Source: Datisca glomerata (Eukaryota > Streptophyta > Magnoliopsida > Cucurbitales > Datiscaceae). Taken from it: a stretch of DNA of 64,000 nt. Of the stretch, positions 22,649 through 34,095 are shown piece by piece. Location of the stretch: positions 320,033-384,032 of the forward strand of contig QANY01007217.1 of the NCBI GenBank assembly GCA_003255025.1. The letters are read 5' to 3'. Position 1 is the stretch's first letter, and the number at the start of each line of letters is the position of its first letter. The notes under the pieces are model-generated. The model was not told where the DNA came from, made no database searches, and worked only from the letters and a program-made list of their open reading frames with translations. Position numbers and translations under genes: made by a program.

Positions 22649-24904
22649 ATGACCACTTCTTTCACTAACCTCCTTTCGAATAATTATAATATGAACCACA
22701 TAAACCAAGACACAAATGCACTCAGCTGGGCCTCTTCTTCCCATAAAACTAATAATTTTGATGAAGAAATCCCAAAATTCAAAACTTTACCACCTCCCTC
22801 TCTTCCTGTTTCTCCCCTACCAGAGTCTCCTTCCTCTTTCCTTGCTTTCCCACACAGTTTAAGGCCATCTGATCTCTTATTCTCCCCTTCTTTATTTCTC
22901 TCCTCTTCTGATGTAAGTTGTACTATTTACAGGTTTTCTTTTTCTTTACTGAGATGTGCTAATAATGGGTTTTCCTTGTTTTTCTATTTTTGGTGTAGAT
23001 GTTTTCTTCTCCAACTACTGGGGCTTTTGCTGGACAGGCCTTCGAGTGGAGGAATAATTCAAGTAGTAACCAGCAACAATTCAATGGGGAAGTGAAAGAG
23101 TACTCTGATTTTTCATTTCAACCAAAAACAGGGCCTTCTACGACAACATCTTCTTCTTCATCAACATCTTTCTTTCCATCTTCTTCCAACATGGTCATGG
23201 TGGTATGTTCCCAATTCAACAATTGTTCACTCATTCATTCATCTTATTTATTGGAGCTCCTGATTTATTTCTGCTGCTAGAACCTTAACTTATAATTAGC
23301 AGACAGTTTACACGTTTGTCCTTTGCATATAGGACAAATTAAGCATCGTTAAGCCCCTTGGCGCGTAATTAAGGATAAATTTTCTGAATTTATTATAAAA
23401 AGGAATGGAAAAAAGTAATTCACTCTCCGACAAACTGTGTTTTTTATTTGTTTATGTGGTTGTCTGTCTAGTTGTTTGTTTTGGGGTGAATGGATTCATT
23501 GGATTGTCTAATATGGTGACTTAAATAGGATGAATCAGTGAAAAAGCAACAAGAAGTCTGGAACCCCAATCAACCCATGAAAGAATCTGATTTCTTCTCT
23601 AATAAAATTGAAGTAAAATCAGAATTGGCACAACAAATCCAAAGCTTTCCCTCGAAAGTGGACGAAGGCAGAGTGAACTTGCAGAGTGATGCTGCTCTTC
23701 ATTCTGGCCAAACTCAATACATTCAACCATCACAGTACATAAGAGCGCAAAGAAATTCTGATGACGGTTACAACTGGAGAAAATATGGACAGAAACAAGT
23801 GAAAGGAAGTGAAAACCCGCGTAGTTATTACAAATGCACGCATCCGAAATGCCCGACCAAAAAGAAGGTCGAAAGATCTTTGGATGGACAGATCACAGAG
23901 ATAGTATATAAGGGAAGTCATAACCACGCCAAGCCTCAGTCCACAAGACAATCAAGTTCTCAATCATTTCAACCTTCTTTGAGCACCAATTCAGGATTCT
24001 CTGGCCACTCAGCACAGGATGATTCTTCTGTTTCAGTTGGAGAGGATGAAATCGAACCGAATTCCCCAGTGAGTAATTCTGGAGGAGGTGAAGGAAATGA
24101 CCCCGAGGTGAAAAGATGGTAAGATCTAGAACATACAAGTCTTATGTCCTTGTTTAAAAGAAAAATATGTCTAATTATGTTTGTATTGAACATTTTTGCA
24201 GGAAAGGAGAAAATGAAAGTGAGGGATATTCAGGTTCTGGGAATAGAACAATCAGAGAACCAAGAGTTGTTGTTCAAACAACTAGTGAAATTGATATTCT
24301 TGATGATGGCTATAGATGGAGGAAATATGGACAGAAAGTAGTGAAGGGAAACCCGAATCCAAGGTATTCTTTTCTTTAAACCAATTCGAATATACACTTT
24401 CTATCCGCAAATTCTCAATCTCCCAACTCTGACTAATCAATCTGCTGTTCTTATTTTATCTGCAGGAGTTACTACAAATGCACATCTGCTGGTTGTCCAG
24501 TGAGGAAACATGTAGAGCGAGCAGCGAACGACATGAAGGCCGTGATTACCACCTACGAGGGGAAGCACAACCACGACGTTCCGGCGGCCAGAGGTAGTGG
24601 TAGCTATAACATGATCAACAGACCAGTACCAAACAATAACAACAACAATGTGTCAATCCCTGTAAGGCCATCAGCCGTGGCCATTAACACTTACAACACA
24701 AATTACACTAGTGGCATCCTTCAGAATCAGAATACAAGATTGCCTGTAGTATCAGAAATGATGCAGCCAGGAAATTATGGACTTGTGGGAATTGAAAAGC
24801 CATCTGGCTCTTACCTGGACCACTCACAATACACTCAGAGTGTATTTTCTAGTGCTAAAGAGGAACTCAAAGATGAAAGTTTCCTGGATTCATTTTTCTC
24901 ATAG
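22649..24904 (+). CDS. WRKY33: Group I WRKY transcription factor, WRKY33 type
   Basis: Five exons: 22649-22912, 22999-23202, 23529-24118, 24202-24363 and 24466-24904. GT-AG introns and continuous frame give 552 residues. There are two WRKY domains with intact heptads, WRKYGQK at about residues 239 and 392, each followed by a C2H2 zinc finger (CX4C...HNH), which defines group I. The second domain is split by the intron after NPNPR, as is usual in the family. The N-terminus carries clustered Ser-Pro sites ([12 protein letters not shown], then FSPSLF and SSPTTG) that are MAP-kinase targets in WRKY33. A basic VKRWKG-type nuclear signal lies between the domains, and the C-terminus ends ESFLDSFFS like WRKY33. 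By family, it is a nuclear regulator of pathogen and stress responses binding W-boxes. The open frame extends upstream of 22649, but family N-termini and the TATA-like box favour this start. Confidence 0.93.
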
Positions 24905-25965
24905 ATTGATTACTAACAAAAATCAGATTTATATCAAAGGAACTAGACACTTAGGTGTATATCTTCATTTTTTTTTGCAAAGGATAAGGAGGATCACATT
25001 ACGTGAGATTAATCTCCCGTTCAGAAGGATGAACTCCTCAAGTATGACCATTTGGTGAAACACGTTTAGAGATTAGATGCATTTGTTTATTGTTTTGAAG
25101 GGTCATTTTAATTGTGCTTCAGGGAAAACGAAATGACTCTTGTTCAACTGTTCAAATCTAATAACTTATAAGTTATAAATCCCATTTTGTTTTTGAAATA
25201 TCATTTCTGTCTTCTTCACAACGATGAATTGTCGGGATGCATGTGACGGCATGTCGAACTGAGTGGATGGACCAAGTGTAGTGTGACAATTCTGTCCAAG
25301 CAGACATTATGATTACTGCGCGTGAGGGTGTGGGTATTTTGGGGCTTTTAAGTAATGAAAAATTACTAACGGCTAGTCCGGCGTTTGGTGCGCCATCTAT
25401 TTTGCGCGTGGCTACTACTAGATCATCCTTGTAATTGTGAAGACCTCGTGGGATGACCGGTCAATCCGGTTTTTGCTTCTGTTTTCTTAGATGTTTATTT
25501 CTACCTATTGTATTGTCCTTAACTTTTAATATAAACTATTTAATCGCACTTGAGTTTTAAATAGGGAGTAAATCATTAGACAAAATTGACAGATATTATA
25601 AATGCCAATGAAAATAGTAAAACACACATTTGCAATTTTTTACAAACTAATATGCGATTCTATCTACGTGGAACCAGATTTGAACTTGATGTTTATCATC
25701 CAACATATCATAACTCTAACTTGATAGTTAAAAGAAATGTCAAATGTTCACGTAATGGTGAGAATATCACGTCGCTTAAAGCAACGATAAGAAGGGTTTT
25801 CATACGAAACGGCACGTGATTTGTTTTGTCAAAGTATATCATTTCTATGAAGATTAGCCATCAATAGTGGAACGATTTCAATTATTTGAGCACCTATTGC
25901 TCGTCAATTCTGTAATTATTTCATTTCACATTGAAAATATAAACAAGTATTGAGTTTTAGTATAA
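24905..25965. other. WRKY 3' region and intergenic DNA
   Basis: Includes the probable 3' untranslated region and then AT-rich spacer. A plus-strand open frame at 25586-25819 shows no recognisable domain. Nothing else is supported. Confidence 0.55.
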
Positions 25966-26310
25966 CTAGATCAACATTACGTGCGTTGCACGTGTCATTT
26001 TTAATTAATATTAATATCATTTTTATGGTTTAAATCTGTAAATTTATAATATCATCATATATAACAAAACAGTAAATAAAAAATATTTTATTCTATGAGT
26101 ACTTCTTTATATACAATATTTTTTATATAATGTCCATCATCTGATTTGACTAAAATCTTTTTTCTCTCTATTGAAATTTCTCTTGAAAGTATTACCTATA
26201 ATTGTTCATGAGAGAACGCGTGTTGAGGGAGGTACACTCCAACATGAGAGATTGTCTGTCCATGTGCCTTATAGATGGTCATTGCAAAATAAAGACGTAT
26301 CAAAACTGTT
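25966..26310 (-). mobile_element. Helitron 3' end with helicase C-terminal remnant
   Basis: On the minus strand a decayed coding stretch reads FAMTIYKAHGQTISHVGVYL, then LPQHAFSHEQL and, further on, NIVYKEVLIE. This corresponds to the C-terminal motifs of the Helitron Rep/Helicase protein (PIF1-like family; usual forms AMTINKSQGQTL and LPxPVFSHGQLYVALSR). An internal stop follows EQL. Downstream on the same strand is a hairpin and then the terminal CTAG at 25966-25969, next to a T at the flank, exactly the 3' signature of Helitrons. The 5' end (TC) was not found, so only the 3' part is delimited. Confidence 0.75.
25979..25993 (-). other. Helitron 3' terminal hairpin
   Basis: ACGTGC-gtt-GCACGT forms a perfect 6-bp stem with a 3-nt loop, nine bases before the CTAG terminus. 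In Helitrons this hairpin acts as the rolling-circle transposition terminator. Confidence 0.8.
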
Positions 26311-26939
26311 TTCTTCTAAATTTGAACGAATATCCTTCATTTTTTGTTGTACTTAAATTGATACTGTGTTTGATAAATTGAGAATATTTTTACTAAAAAT
26401 GCATTTGTAGAATAATATTTTAATGATAATTTCAAATCCAATTACTTTAAAATATCAATGATATTTTTTGAGTTTATGAAAAATAGAACATTTAAACTAC
26501 AACAATCTATCATAATTTATAGAAATTTATAAAAATAAAAATAAAACAATTCCCAATAGCCATCCTCCCAAAAAAATCTAAAATAAGTCACACCACACCT
26601 TTTTGTCTTCCCACGCCTCCCTCTCTCTAAATCTAAAAATCCCAGCTTTCCAACGCCTCCCTCTTTCCCTCGGTCGTCAATCTCCACCGTTGATTTTGTG
26701 CCGGTGAGAGATCACGGCGAGTAATTACGTTGAAGTCACAATGGAGCTTCGTTGAGTTAAGGTCTTGATTTTATTCTTCTATTTTTGTTTTGTCTTTCAT
26801 CTCTGATTTCTTATTTCGCTAATTGATTTCATATTGTCGGACGCGTGGAACCTATCCAGAATGAAAGGGAAGAGAAGAACAGCGGAAGTCAAAAGAAGAA
26901 AAAGATTGTGCTTTCATTTACCAGAAATGAAAACTAAGC
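26311..26939. other. Intergenic DNA with a promoter/5'-leader-like stretch
   Basis: No gene is seen. The pyrimidine-rich part at 26570-26760, with 'ccacgcctccctctct' and 'caacgcctccctcttt', looks like a plant 5' untranslated leader, but no coding exon follows. It may be a captured gene start or part of the Helitron. Confidence 0.3.
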
Positions 26940-28660
26940 GGCAGTTTGGTATAAGTTAAATTAGAATGTTAAGTTGTTTGAAAAAGTTTTTGTGATAAAA
27001 TTAGATTGAAAATTTTGAGATAGTCATGTAAGATTACTTTGTTTGGTATAGTATGAGACTTGAGAAACAAGTTGTTGAGAGAGTTGAATAAATGTGTTTG
27101 AAAAGTTATATGAAATATTGAGAGTAATTAAATAAATAAATATTTATTATATTTTAGTAAGTATTAATTATATATTCTAATACAACATGATATCATAAAT
27201 TAGTTATTTATTACTCTCACCGATAAAATTAAGTCTATTATCTTTCTTTTACTACATCAAAAATAAAAATAATATTTTTACTTAAATTGTAAAAATCAAT
27301 TCAAATAGTTAAATAAAAGATAAAGGGAAAATTACAAATCAAGTTCTTGTAATTTATAATTTTGAATTATTATTTCTGTCATTTATAACATTCAACTTTT
27401 CATGTCCCTCAAACTATCAAATTGTGAACTCACCCCTCTGCAACCCTTTTCTTCATGAACCCCTACCCTTCTCCTAACCGTGCAGCTCTTCCACCCTAAC
27501 AAAGGTCCACAGCTCATCGTAAACCTCCATAACCGCACTGTAGCTCTTCGTCTTTCAGCTCGTCGTGAAATTTCAGATCTTCCTTTCTTCCCATCTTCGA
27601 TTTCTTTAATTCATGCTCTGGCAGGAATGTTTGGTTCGTTGTAGGAGAATCGTCGGCGTTTCATGACGAGTGGACCTGACAAATCGAAGAAGCAACAAGA
27701 AGGAAAAGTAAAAGAATATGAAACATTGGCGAGAAAATTGAGAAATTTACTAGTGTCATTTTTGTTTCTACTGCTAAATCTGAACCCAATGTTTGTGTGC
27801 GTTTGTGACGTCTTCTTCTGCTATGAAAACAATAAAATCTCTCCATAATTTTTGTCCATGGAAATACATCCGTCTCCATGTTTTCCCCACACATATTGAC
27901 AAAATTCAAAGAAACCCAATTCACCCTCTCACCATTTTCAGATTATTGAAAATATAAAAATAACCAAAAATAAAGAAATAATAATAATTAACGTACAAAT
28001 TTTAATCTCACAGGATGACTCCGAGACGAGTTTGTGGACGGTCCTTTCACCATTTTGATATTATTAACATTTATTTTAATCATTTAAATTTTATATTATG
28101 CATATATGAAGAGTTTATCTATCATTAATTCAAACATAATATTTTGTTTCATTCATTTCAATTAACGTACGTATTTTGATCTCACGGGACGACTACAAGA
28201 CGAGTTTGCGGACAGGCCTTTCGGGACCAACGATGGAAGGGATGAAAAAAATCTCAAAACTCGATATATGGCGGTTTGGTTCCACTAGGACTAGAAGAGG
28301 ATATGACAGAATTCCAAGATCGAGATATTTTATGACACTTTTGTGAGGCTTTGGTCATGAAAAAAATAAAATATCAAAATTAAGTAGAAATAATTGAAAT
28401 AAATAATGATATTTTTATGAGGATTTGAGAAAGTAAAAGTTATTTAAAATTGTGTAAGATGTGTAAGTGAGTCGGAAAAGTTATTTGGTAAAGTAGATTT
28501 TTTAGGGGAAGTAATGTGAGATTGTTATTTAACCAGACTAAATGACTTTACCATGACAAATTAGAATACTTGTAACAAACATGGGAAAGTGCTGGAAAAT
28601 AGGTTTACCACGAACTTTACCAAGGGGAAAGCTCGTACCAAACGGCCTCCTAAGGAAAAC
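26940..28660. mobile_element. Candidate TIR DNA transposon, non-autonomous
   Basis: Left 'ggcagtttggtataag' and inverted right 'ggccgtttggtacgag' match at 13 of 16 positions, a plausible terminal inverted repeat. Such ggcc(t)gtttgg ends occur in plant Harbinger-like and hAT-like elements. 'ctaa' lies close to both ends, but the target duplication is not clean. Inside, a ~65-bp direct repeat occurs at about 27988-28055 and 28160-28228 (sharing 'attaacgtac' and 'gacgagtttg'). A pyrimidine-rich stretch and short frames at 27661-27924 have no known domain. No transposase was found. Confidence 0.4.
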
Positions 28661-28756
28661 AAGTTACACAATTCCTAATAACAACCTAAAGGCTAGTTAA
28701 GATATAAAGACAAGAATACCCTTAAACTAACCTACCCACAAACTATATCACTTAAC
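28640..28756 (-). mobile_element. Truncated 3' LTR of copia element A
   Basis: Minus strand: the RNase H reading ends with SLRGMLS, overlapping a polypurine-like 'tttgagaggga', followed by 'tgttaagtgatatagtttg', an expected LTR start. Only ~110 bp remain before the sequence merges with the TIR-like end at 28640-28660. Confidence 0.45.
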
Positions 28757-29805
28757 ATCCCTCTCAAACTTATCCGAGGGTCAAGGATAAGTTTATCTCT
28801 TAAAAAGTCAAAATGAGAAATGGGGAGAGGTTTGGTGAATAAATCGGCAAGCTGCCAAGGTGAAGGAATGTATTTAACAATTAAGTCCTTTTTCATCACT
28901 TTTTCTCTAACAAAGTGATAGTCTATATTTATATGTTTATCTCTAACATGTAGAATAGGGTTCGAAGCCAATGAAATGGTTGAGGTGTTATCACAATAAA
29001 TGTTGGAGCCTCGGATTAATAGACGTGAAATCCTTCAAAATTTGCCTTATCTAGCTAAGCTCAACTGCAGTGTTGGCCAAGGCTTCATATTCGGCTTCTG
29101 TAGAAGATCTAGCCACGATAGCTTGCTTCTTGGCACTCCAAAATATAATGTTGGATCCAAGAAAAACAACAAATCCCAAAGTTTAGCGTCTATCATTAGG
29201 GTCTCCAGCCCAATCAACATCACTAAAAGCTTGAAAATGAAGATTACCAAGTTTAAAGAGAATACCATGAATAAGAGTACCACTAATATATCTCAGAATG
29301 TGTTTAACAACGATGAAATGAGTGGTAGTAGGAGAATGAATGTATTGGCATACTCTGTTAACAACAAAGCTCAAATCTAGTCTAGTAAAGGTTAAGTATT
29401 GAAGAGATCCAACTATGCTTCTATAAAAAGTTACATCTTTAAAAGTAGAACCAACATGACTATGTAAGGGTGATTTAGTAGAGCATGGGGACCGGAAGGT
29501 TTTGACATTACTCATTCCTGCCTTATAAAGCAAATCTTTTCCATATTGTTTTCTGGTTAATGAAAATTCCTGCAAAAATCCTTGTTATTTCCAGCCCTAA
29601 AAAGTACAAGTCCCTTAGATCAGTCATATCAAAAACAGTTTTTAAATTGGTAATAATTTGATCTATAATAGCAGAGTTTGTCCCACTTATTATTATATCA
29701 TCAACATACATGAGAATATAAATGATAAAGCTTGAAGATGCATAAATGACAGGGAACTGTCAGCCTTAGAAGCAATGAAACCAATAGAAAGAAGATGACT
29801 AGTTA
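28732..29805 (-). pseudogene. Copia element A: RT end and RNase H (broken)
   Basis: Minus-strand reading, 5' to 3': RT catalytic box MYVDDIIISG at 29711-29682, then the connection domain, then RNase H with QYLTFTRLDLSF and VDWAGDPNDRR (29575-29183). It continues as DKHINIDYHFVREK and QLADLFTKPLP to a stop at 28732. These are the standard C-terminal motifs of Ty1/copia polyproteins, Ale/Retrofit-like by the LRG ending. Several frameshifts and stops break it. The upstream half is at 32537-34095, separated by a solo LTR inserted inside the RT codons: ...FEYLT | SHLLSIGF.... Confidence 0.85.
29801..29805. repeat. Target-site duplication AGTTA (left)
   Basis: Perfect 5-bp match to 32532-32536, flanking the solo LTR. 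Removing one copy plus the LTR restores a continuous copia RT reading. Confidence 0.9.
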
Positions 29806-30139
29806 TGTAATACCCTGACTATTCGTAAATGAGCATTTTCGTAAACTGATTTAAAGATAAATTTGATTTTTGAAAGGGATTATTTGTAATTTTTGTAAAG
29901 CTATTTTAACTAGATGATATTATTTTTAAATTTGTTTTCTTTAAATTTTAAAAATGGTTATATTTGTATTTTGAAACTCTAACTCTTTTTTTTAAGTATG
30001 TATACCTTAGTATCACCTAACCCTATTTTTTTATCCTTGATTCGGCAATCTCACCATTCTAATTGAATCTCACTCACACCATACATGTCTTTACAACCTA
30101 AACCAATCATAACCTAATATTATATATATATTCTACTAA

Positions 30140-30880
30140 TTTTCTCTCCATTGGTAGCTCCCAGCGAAAACCCCTTTTTTGTTTCCCTCTCCTTCTGCAT
30201 TCTCTTTCAGCTCCTCCATTGCCACCACCTAGCTTGTATCTTTAGTAAGCTCCTTGTTCTCCTTTCTTTTCTTTCCCTTCTTTACAGTCATTCTTCTTTT
30301 CCTTCTTCTGCTTGTCTCTTTTTTTAGGTCTCCCTCTTTTCTTTCTCCCTGCTCTCTCTTTGGTCTCGCGCAGCCTAGTAAATAAACCCTTTGTTATTTC
30401 TTCCACTTTGCATCTCTTTGCAATTTTCAGGCCTCTAACTCCTTCCTCCCTCGAAATAAAAGCTCTCTCTTTATTTTCCATTCTCTCCTTAGTGGTCTCT
30501 CTCTGCTTTATTTTTTTCCTTGCCTCATCTCGTTCTCTCTCTATAATTCCTGCCCTTTATTTCTTTGTTCGCTCTATCTCTCTCTCTGATTCGCCTCTCT
30601 TTCTCTCTTTAATTCTCGCTGATTTTTGTCTCTCTTATTCACTCTCAGTTTATTTCCCTTCTTGCGTTGCTCGTTACCTCTGTTTCTCTTCTTCTTACTT
30701 CTTTTTTTTTATTCTCTGCTTTTCCCTCTTTTACTTTGTCTTCCTCTCCCTGTTTCTTCCCCTCTCTATTTTTCTCTTCTCTTTTACTCTGCTTCTCTGT
30801 AATCCGTTATTGCTCTCCCTCCCTTGCTCTATTTTTCTCTCTCAGTTATCCCCCTGTTCTTTCTTGTTTCCCCTCTGTTT
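30140..30880. repeat. CT-rich low-complexity tract in the solo LTR
   Basis: More than 700 bp of mostly C and T on the plus strand (ctctctct, cttttctt blocks). It leaves spurious open frames at 30312-30905 and 30667-30936 (plus) and 30242-30481 (minus), which are serine/leucine/phenylalanine- or lysine/glutamate-rich and are not genes. Confidence 0.9.
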
Positions 30881-31559
30881 TGTGGACTGCAACTGGGTCT
30901 TGTGACCCATTTGGTTGCTCAGCCGAACCAGATTAGTCTAACCCAAAACGGTCCAGTTAAATCGAACCGGGCCAATTAGACCAATCCAAACCGATTCATT
31001 TACCCGAGCTGGTTCAGCCCCAACCAAATCGACTGTTTTAGACCAATTGAACCAAGTTGAATCGGTACCGCTTTGATCAGTTTACACCCAGTCAATAATT
31101 GCTATTTTTTTTATTCTTATCAATTGAGGTAAGTGGGCTTAGATGATGGTGTGATTCCTGTTGTTATAAACATATATCATGTATTTATATTTATTATTTG
31201 TTCAACTATTTTTTTGATGATGTTTATATTTATGAATACTTTGGTGTTTAATTACTGTTCAGTTATTAATGTGATTATCATGGGATAAATGTCTGACTAT
31301 GACTGATTTTATGTTAGTATGTTATCATGTTTGATTATGTTACATGTATCAGCATGCATTATATGTTTACTTGTGAACCATATGATCAATTATTATCATG
31401 CGTTGGATTCTGCAAGTTATAAGTTAATTCAGTCAAGTGGTAATTAAATAAGATATGAACTTAAGCACGACCTTTACTTAACAAGAAATCAACACTGTTC
31501 ACGTTTTGTTCTGTTATATGAATGAGGTGTAATCTGTTTATGCTTTCGTTACACATAGG

Positions 31560-31795
31560 GTGTCATCTTCATGTTTTGGTCATACATTGGGTGTCATCTG
31601 TAAATGTTATCCATCACTCATGAGATGCCATCTGTCCTCATTTTTCATCACCTATGAGTGCCATCTATTCTATCACCCAATGTGTGTCATCTGTTTCATC
31701 GCTCGATGTGTGCCATCTATTTCGTCGCCCAATAGGTGCCGTCTGTTTTGTCGCCCAATGGGTGCCATCTGTTTCATCGCTCAATTCATCATGAT
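31560..31795. repeat. 26-bp tandem repeat in the solo LTR
   Basis: Units of the form 'tcgcccaatgggtgccatct' plus 'gtttca' repeat at 26-bp spacing at ~31681, 31707, 31733 and 31759, with more degenerate units to the left. Confidence 0.85.
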
Positions 31796-32531
31796 GTGTT
31801 TTAGTTAACGTATGATCAATTCTGATTAGGTTGTTAACTAGAGGATATGCCAAGACAATATCTGAATAAGTTTGTTATATGATTCTGTTTGAGACACGTG
31901 TTATCTACATGCTATGTTAATCCATGTCATGATCAAGTACGTTACTTTATTTCATTTATGATATATGTCAAGTTCAGTTATGTTATATCATGATTTCATT
32001 TATGACATGTGGATGTATGTTATTATGTGAGTTTGCTTACTGGGTATTTTAAAATACTCATCCCCCCATAGTTGTTTATGATATAGATGGTGACAGCGAG
32101 CAACATGAGTGAGAGACTGTCATAATCAGTTGAATTAGAGGAATTTATGTTTTCAGTTAATGAATTGATTTAAAGCTTGAGAAAACATTTTCTGTTTAAC
32201 TCAGTTTTTTAATTTACGTTATGTTTTTCTACGAATTATGATTAGTGAAAGCTTAATGAATTATGGATTTCAAGTTTTGATTTTATTTCAGTTTTTCGAG
32301 GTTAAATTAATTATGCATTTAAGATACTTTATCGCTTCTGCTATTTAATGATTAAGATTTTGGTCATGGATAAGTTAATGCTTCCGCTATTTAAGGTCAA
32401 GATTTTTCTATCATGGGTAAATTAAGAATTTCAATTTAGAAATTTTCTCAAATAGGGTTTGTTTCGAATTGGGGGTTTCAAAAATGTGAAATTACACGTA
32501 TGTTAAACCCTCGGGGATCAGGGCTTTACAA

Positions 32532-32536
32532 GTTAA
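32532..32536. repeat. Target-site duplication AGTTA (right)
   Basis: Pairs with 29801-29805. Confidence 0.9.
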
Positions 32537-34095
32537 ATACTCAAACCAAGCTCTTAGTGCCTGTTTGAGACTACACAAAGATTTGTTCAGTATCAGGATG
32601 TTGAAAATCTATAAAGCCTTGCGGCTGGCACATATAAACTTCTTCATTTAAACTACCATGTAAAATGGCATTCTTAACATCAAGTTACCTTAAGGCCAAT
32701 TATATGTAGCAGCAAGAGAGATCAAAATTAAAACAATAGGTTTGTTACAAACAGGGCTAAAGGTCTCATCATAATCCAATCCAGCTTGGTGGTGGTATCC
32801 ATTAACTACCATCCTTGCTTTATATATGGCTATAGATCCATTTGGATTATATCTCAATTTTATATACCATTTGCAACCTACTAGGTTTTTAATAGGTGGA
32901 AAAGGCATCAAAGTCTAAGTATTTTGGGTAATCAAAGCATTATATCCATCTGCCATTGCCTTTGTCCAATCTGGACTTTTGGAAGCAATAGAGTAAAAAG
33001 TTGGTTCAGATGGTGTGGGCTGAACCAAAGGGGCAAAAACAACAAAAGCCCATTTTTATATATTATAGATTCTGATCTAGTTTGCATAGGGTTTGTAGAG
33101 TGAGTTGTGTGTGAAGAATCTGTGTTATGCTTAGTAGAAGAAGGAGGACAAATATTGAGATCAATATGAAGATTAGAAGATATATCAAGAAGAAGAGCAT
33201 CAAGTATATGCTTTATATGCTTAATCGATTGCATACCAGTACAGTCTTGTGTGTGTATATTTGACTTGTGTCCAGAATGAGGCATGCTTTTATATTTAGT
33301 AATACATAATTGTGAAGATGTTGGTGAAGTGTGTCCAGAGGCAGAAACAGTATTGAGAGGCAAAGTAGTAACAACAATATTACTAGGAGCATAAATACTT
33401 GAACCATTGTCATTTTTAGAATGTAAAGTAGTAGCAGCACCAGTAGGAGTATGTAATTGTATACTAGTGTTGCTTATAGGAATTGAATGATAGGACAAAG
33501 AAGGAAGAGAAGATTCATACCTGGCAGTAGGACACATAGTTGAACTTTGCAAAGTAGGCTGCAGAGACTTATTAGTACTAGCAAAAGGAATGCATTGTTC
33601 ATCAAATAGTACATGTCTAGATATATAACATTTTTGTGAAGCTAAATCATAGCAAATATAACCTTTTTATTTTGAGGCATAACACAGAAGCACACACTGA
33701 ATAGTTTTGTGAAATTTGTTTTTCATGTATGGTTTTAAGATTTGGATAGCATGCACGGTAAAAAATCCTAAGATAATCATATTGAGATGGTTTGCCAAAA
33801 AGTTTTTGAAAAGGAGAGGTTTTTTGAAGAACATGACTAGGCATCCTATTTATTAATAAGGTAGAGACAACAAAGGCATAGTTCTAAAACGTAGTAGGGA
33901 CAGAAGCACAATGCATCAATGTCGAACATGTTTCAACTAAATGATTATTCTTACGTTCTGCAACTCTATTTTGTTGTCGAGTATAAGGACAAGTGGTTTG
34001 GTGTTGGATCTCATGTCCATGCAAAAATCTTTGCAAACCACCTAGAATGCCATAGAGAATCAGAACTTTTGGCACCAAGATGTGCATATTACTTT
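32537..34095 (-). pseudogene. Copia element A: integrase and RT N-terminal part (broken)
   Basis: Minus-strand reading, 5' to 3': integrase core end (HEIQHQTTCPYTRQQNRVAE, 34087-33884), post-integrase region (SPFQKLFGKPSQYDYLR, 33844-33647), a threonine/serine-rich linker (33552-32932), and the RT start (NLVGCKWYIKLRYNPNGSI, then GLDYDETFSPV, 32911-32690). The RT then runs to the solo-LTR insertion. Order and motifs are those of Ty1/copia. Everything upstream (gag, protease, integrase start) is missing: the reading stops where the next copia LTR begins at 34096. Frameshifts and stops are frequent. Confidence 0.85.

Larger units (their letters stand above)
29806..32531 (+). mobile_element. Solo LTR, 2,726 bp, probably Ty3/gypsy (Tekay-like)
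   Basis: It starts TGTAATACCCTGACTATT and ends GATCAGGGCTTTACA. This gives the TG...CA ends and a short inverted repeat (TGTAA.ACCCTGA / TCAGGG.TTTACA), with perfect AGTTA duplications on both sides. No internal coding region, PBS or polypurine tract lies between the ends, so it is a single LTR left after recombination. TGTAA(T/C)ACCC ends and LTRs this long are characteristic of gypsy chromoviruses such as Tekay/Del; lineage is inference. It contains a pyrimidine-rich tract (30140-30880), a donor-like 'gaggtaagtggg' at ~31125 and a 26-bp tandem repeat. Strand is given for TG as the left end; transcription direction is assumed from the TATA-like 'attatatatatattctac' near 30120. Confidence 0.88.

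Noticed and set aside
30242..30936. Open frames up to 197 codons rich in Leu, Ser and Phe, or Lys and Glu
   Set aside because: Produced by the CT-rich tract of a solo LTR; not transmembrane genes.
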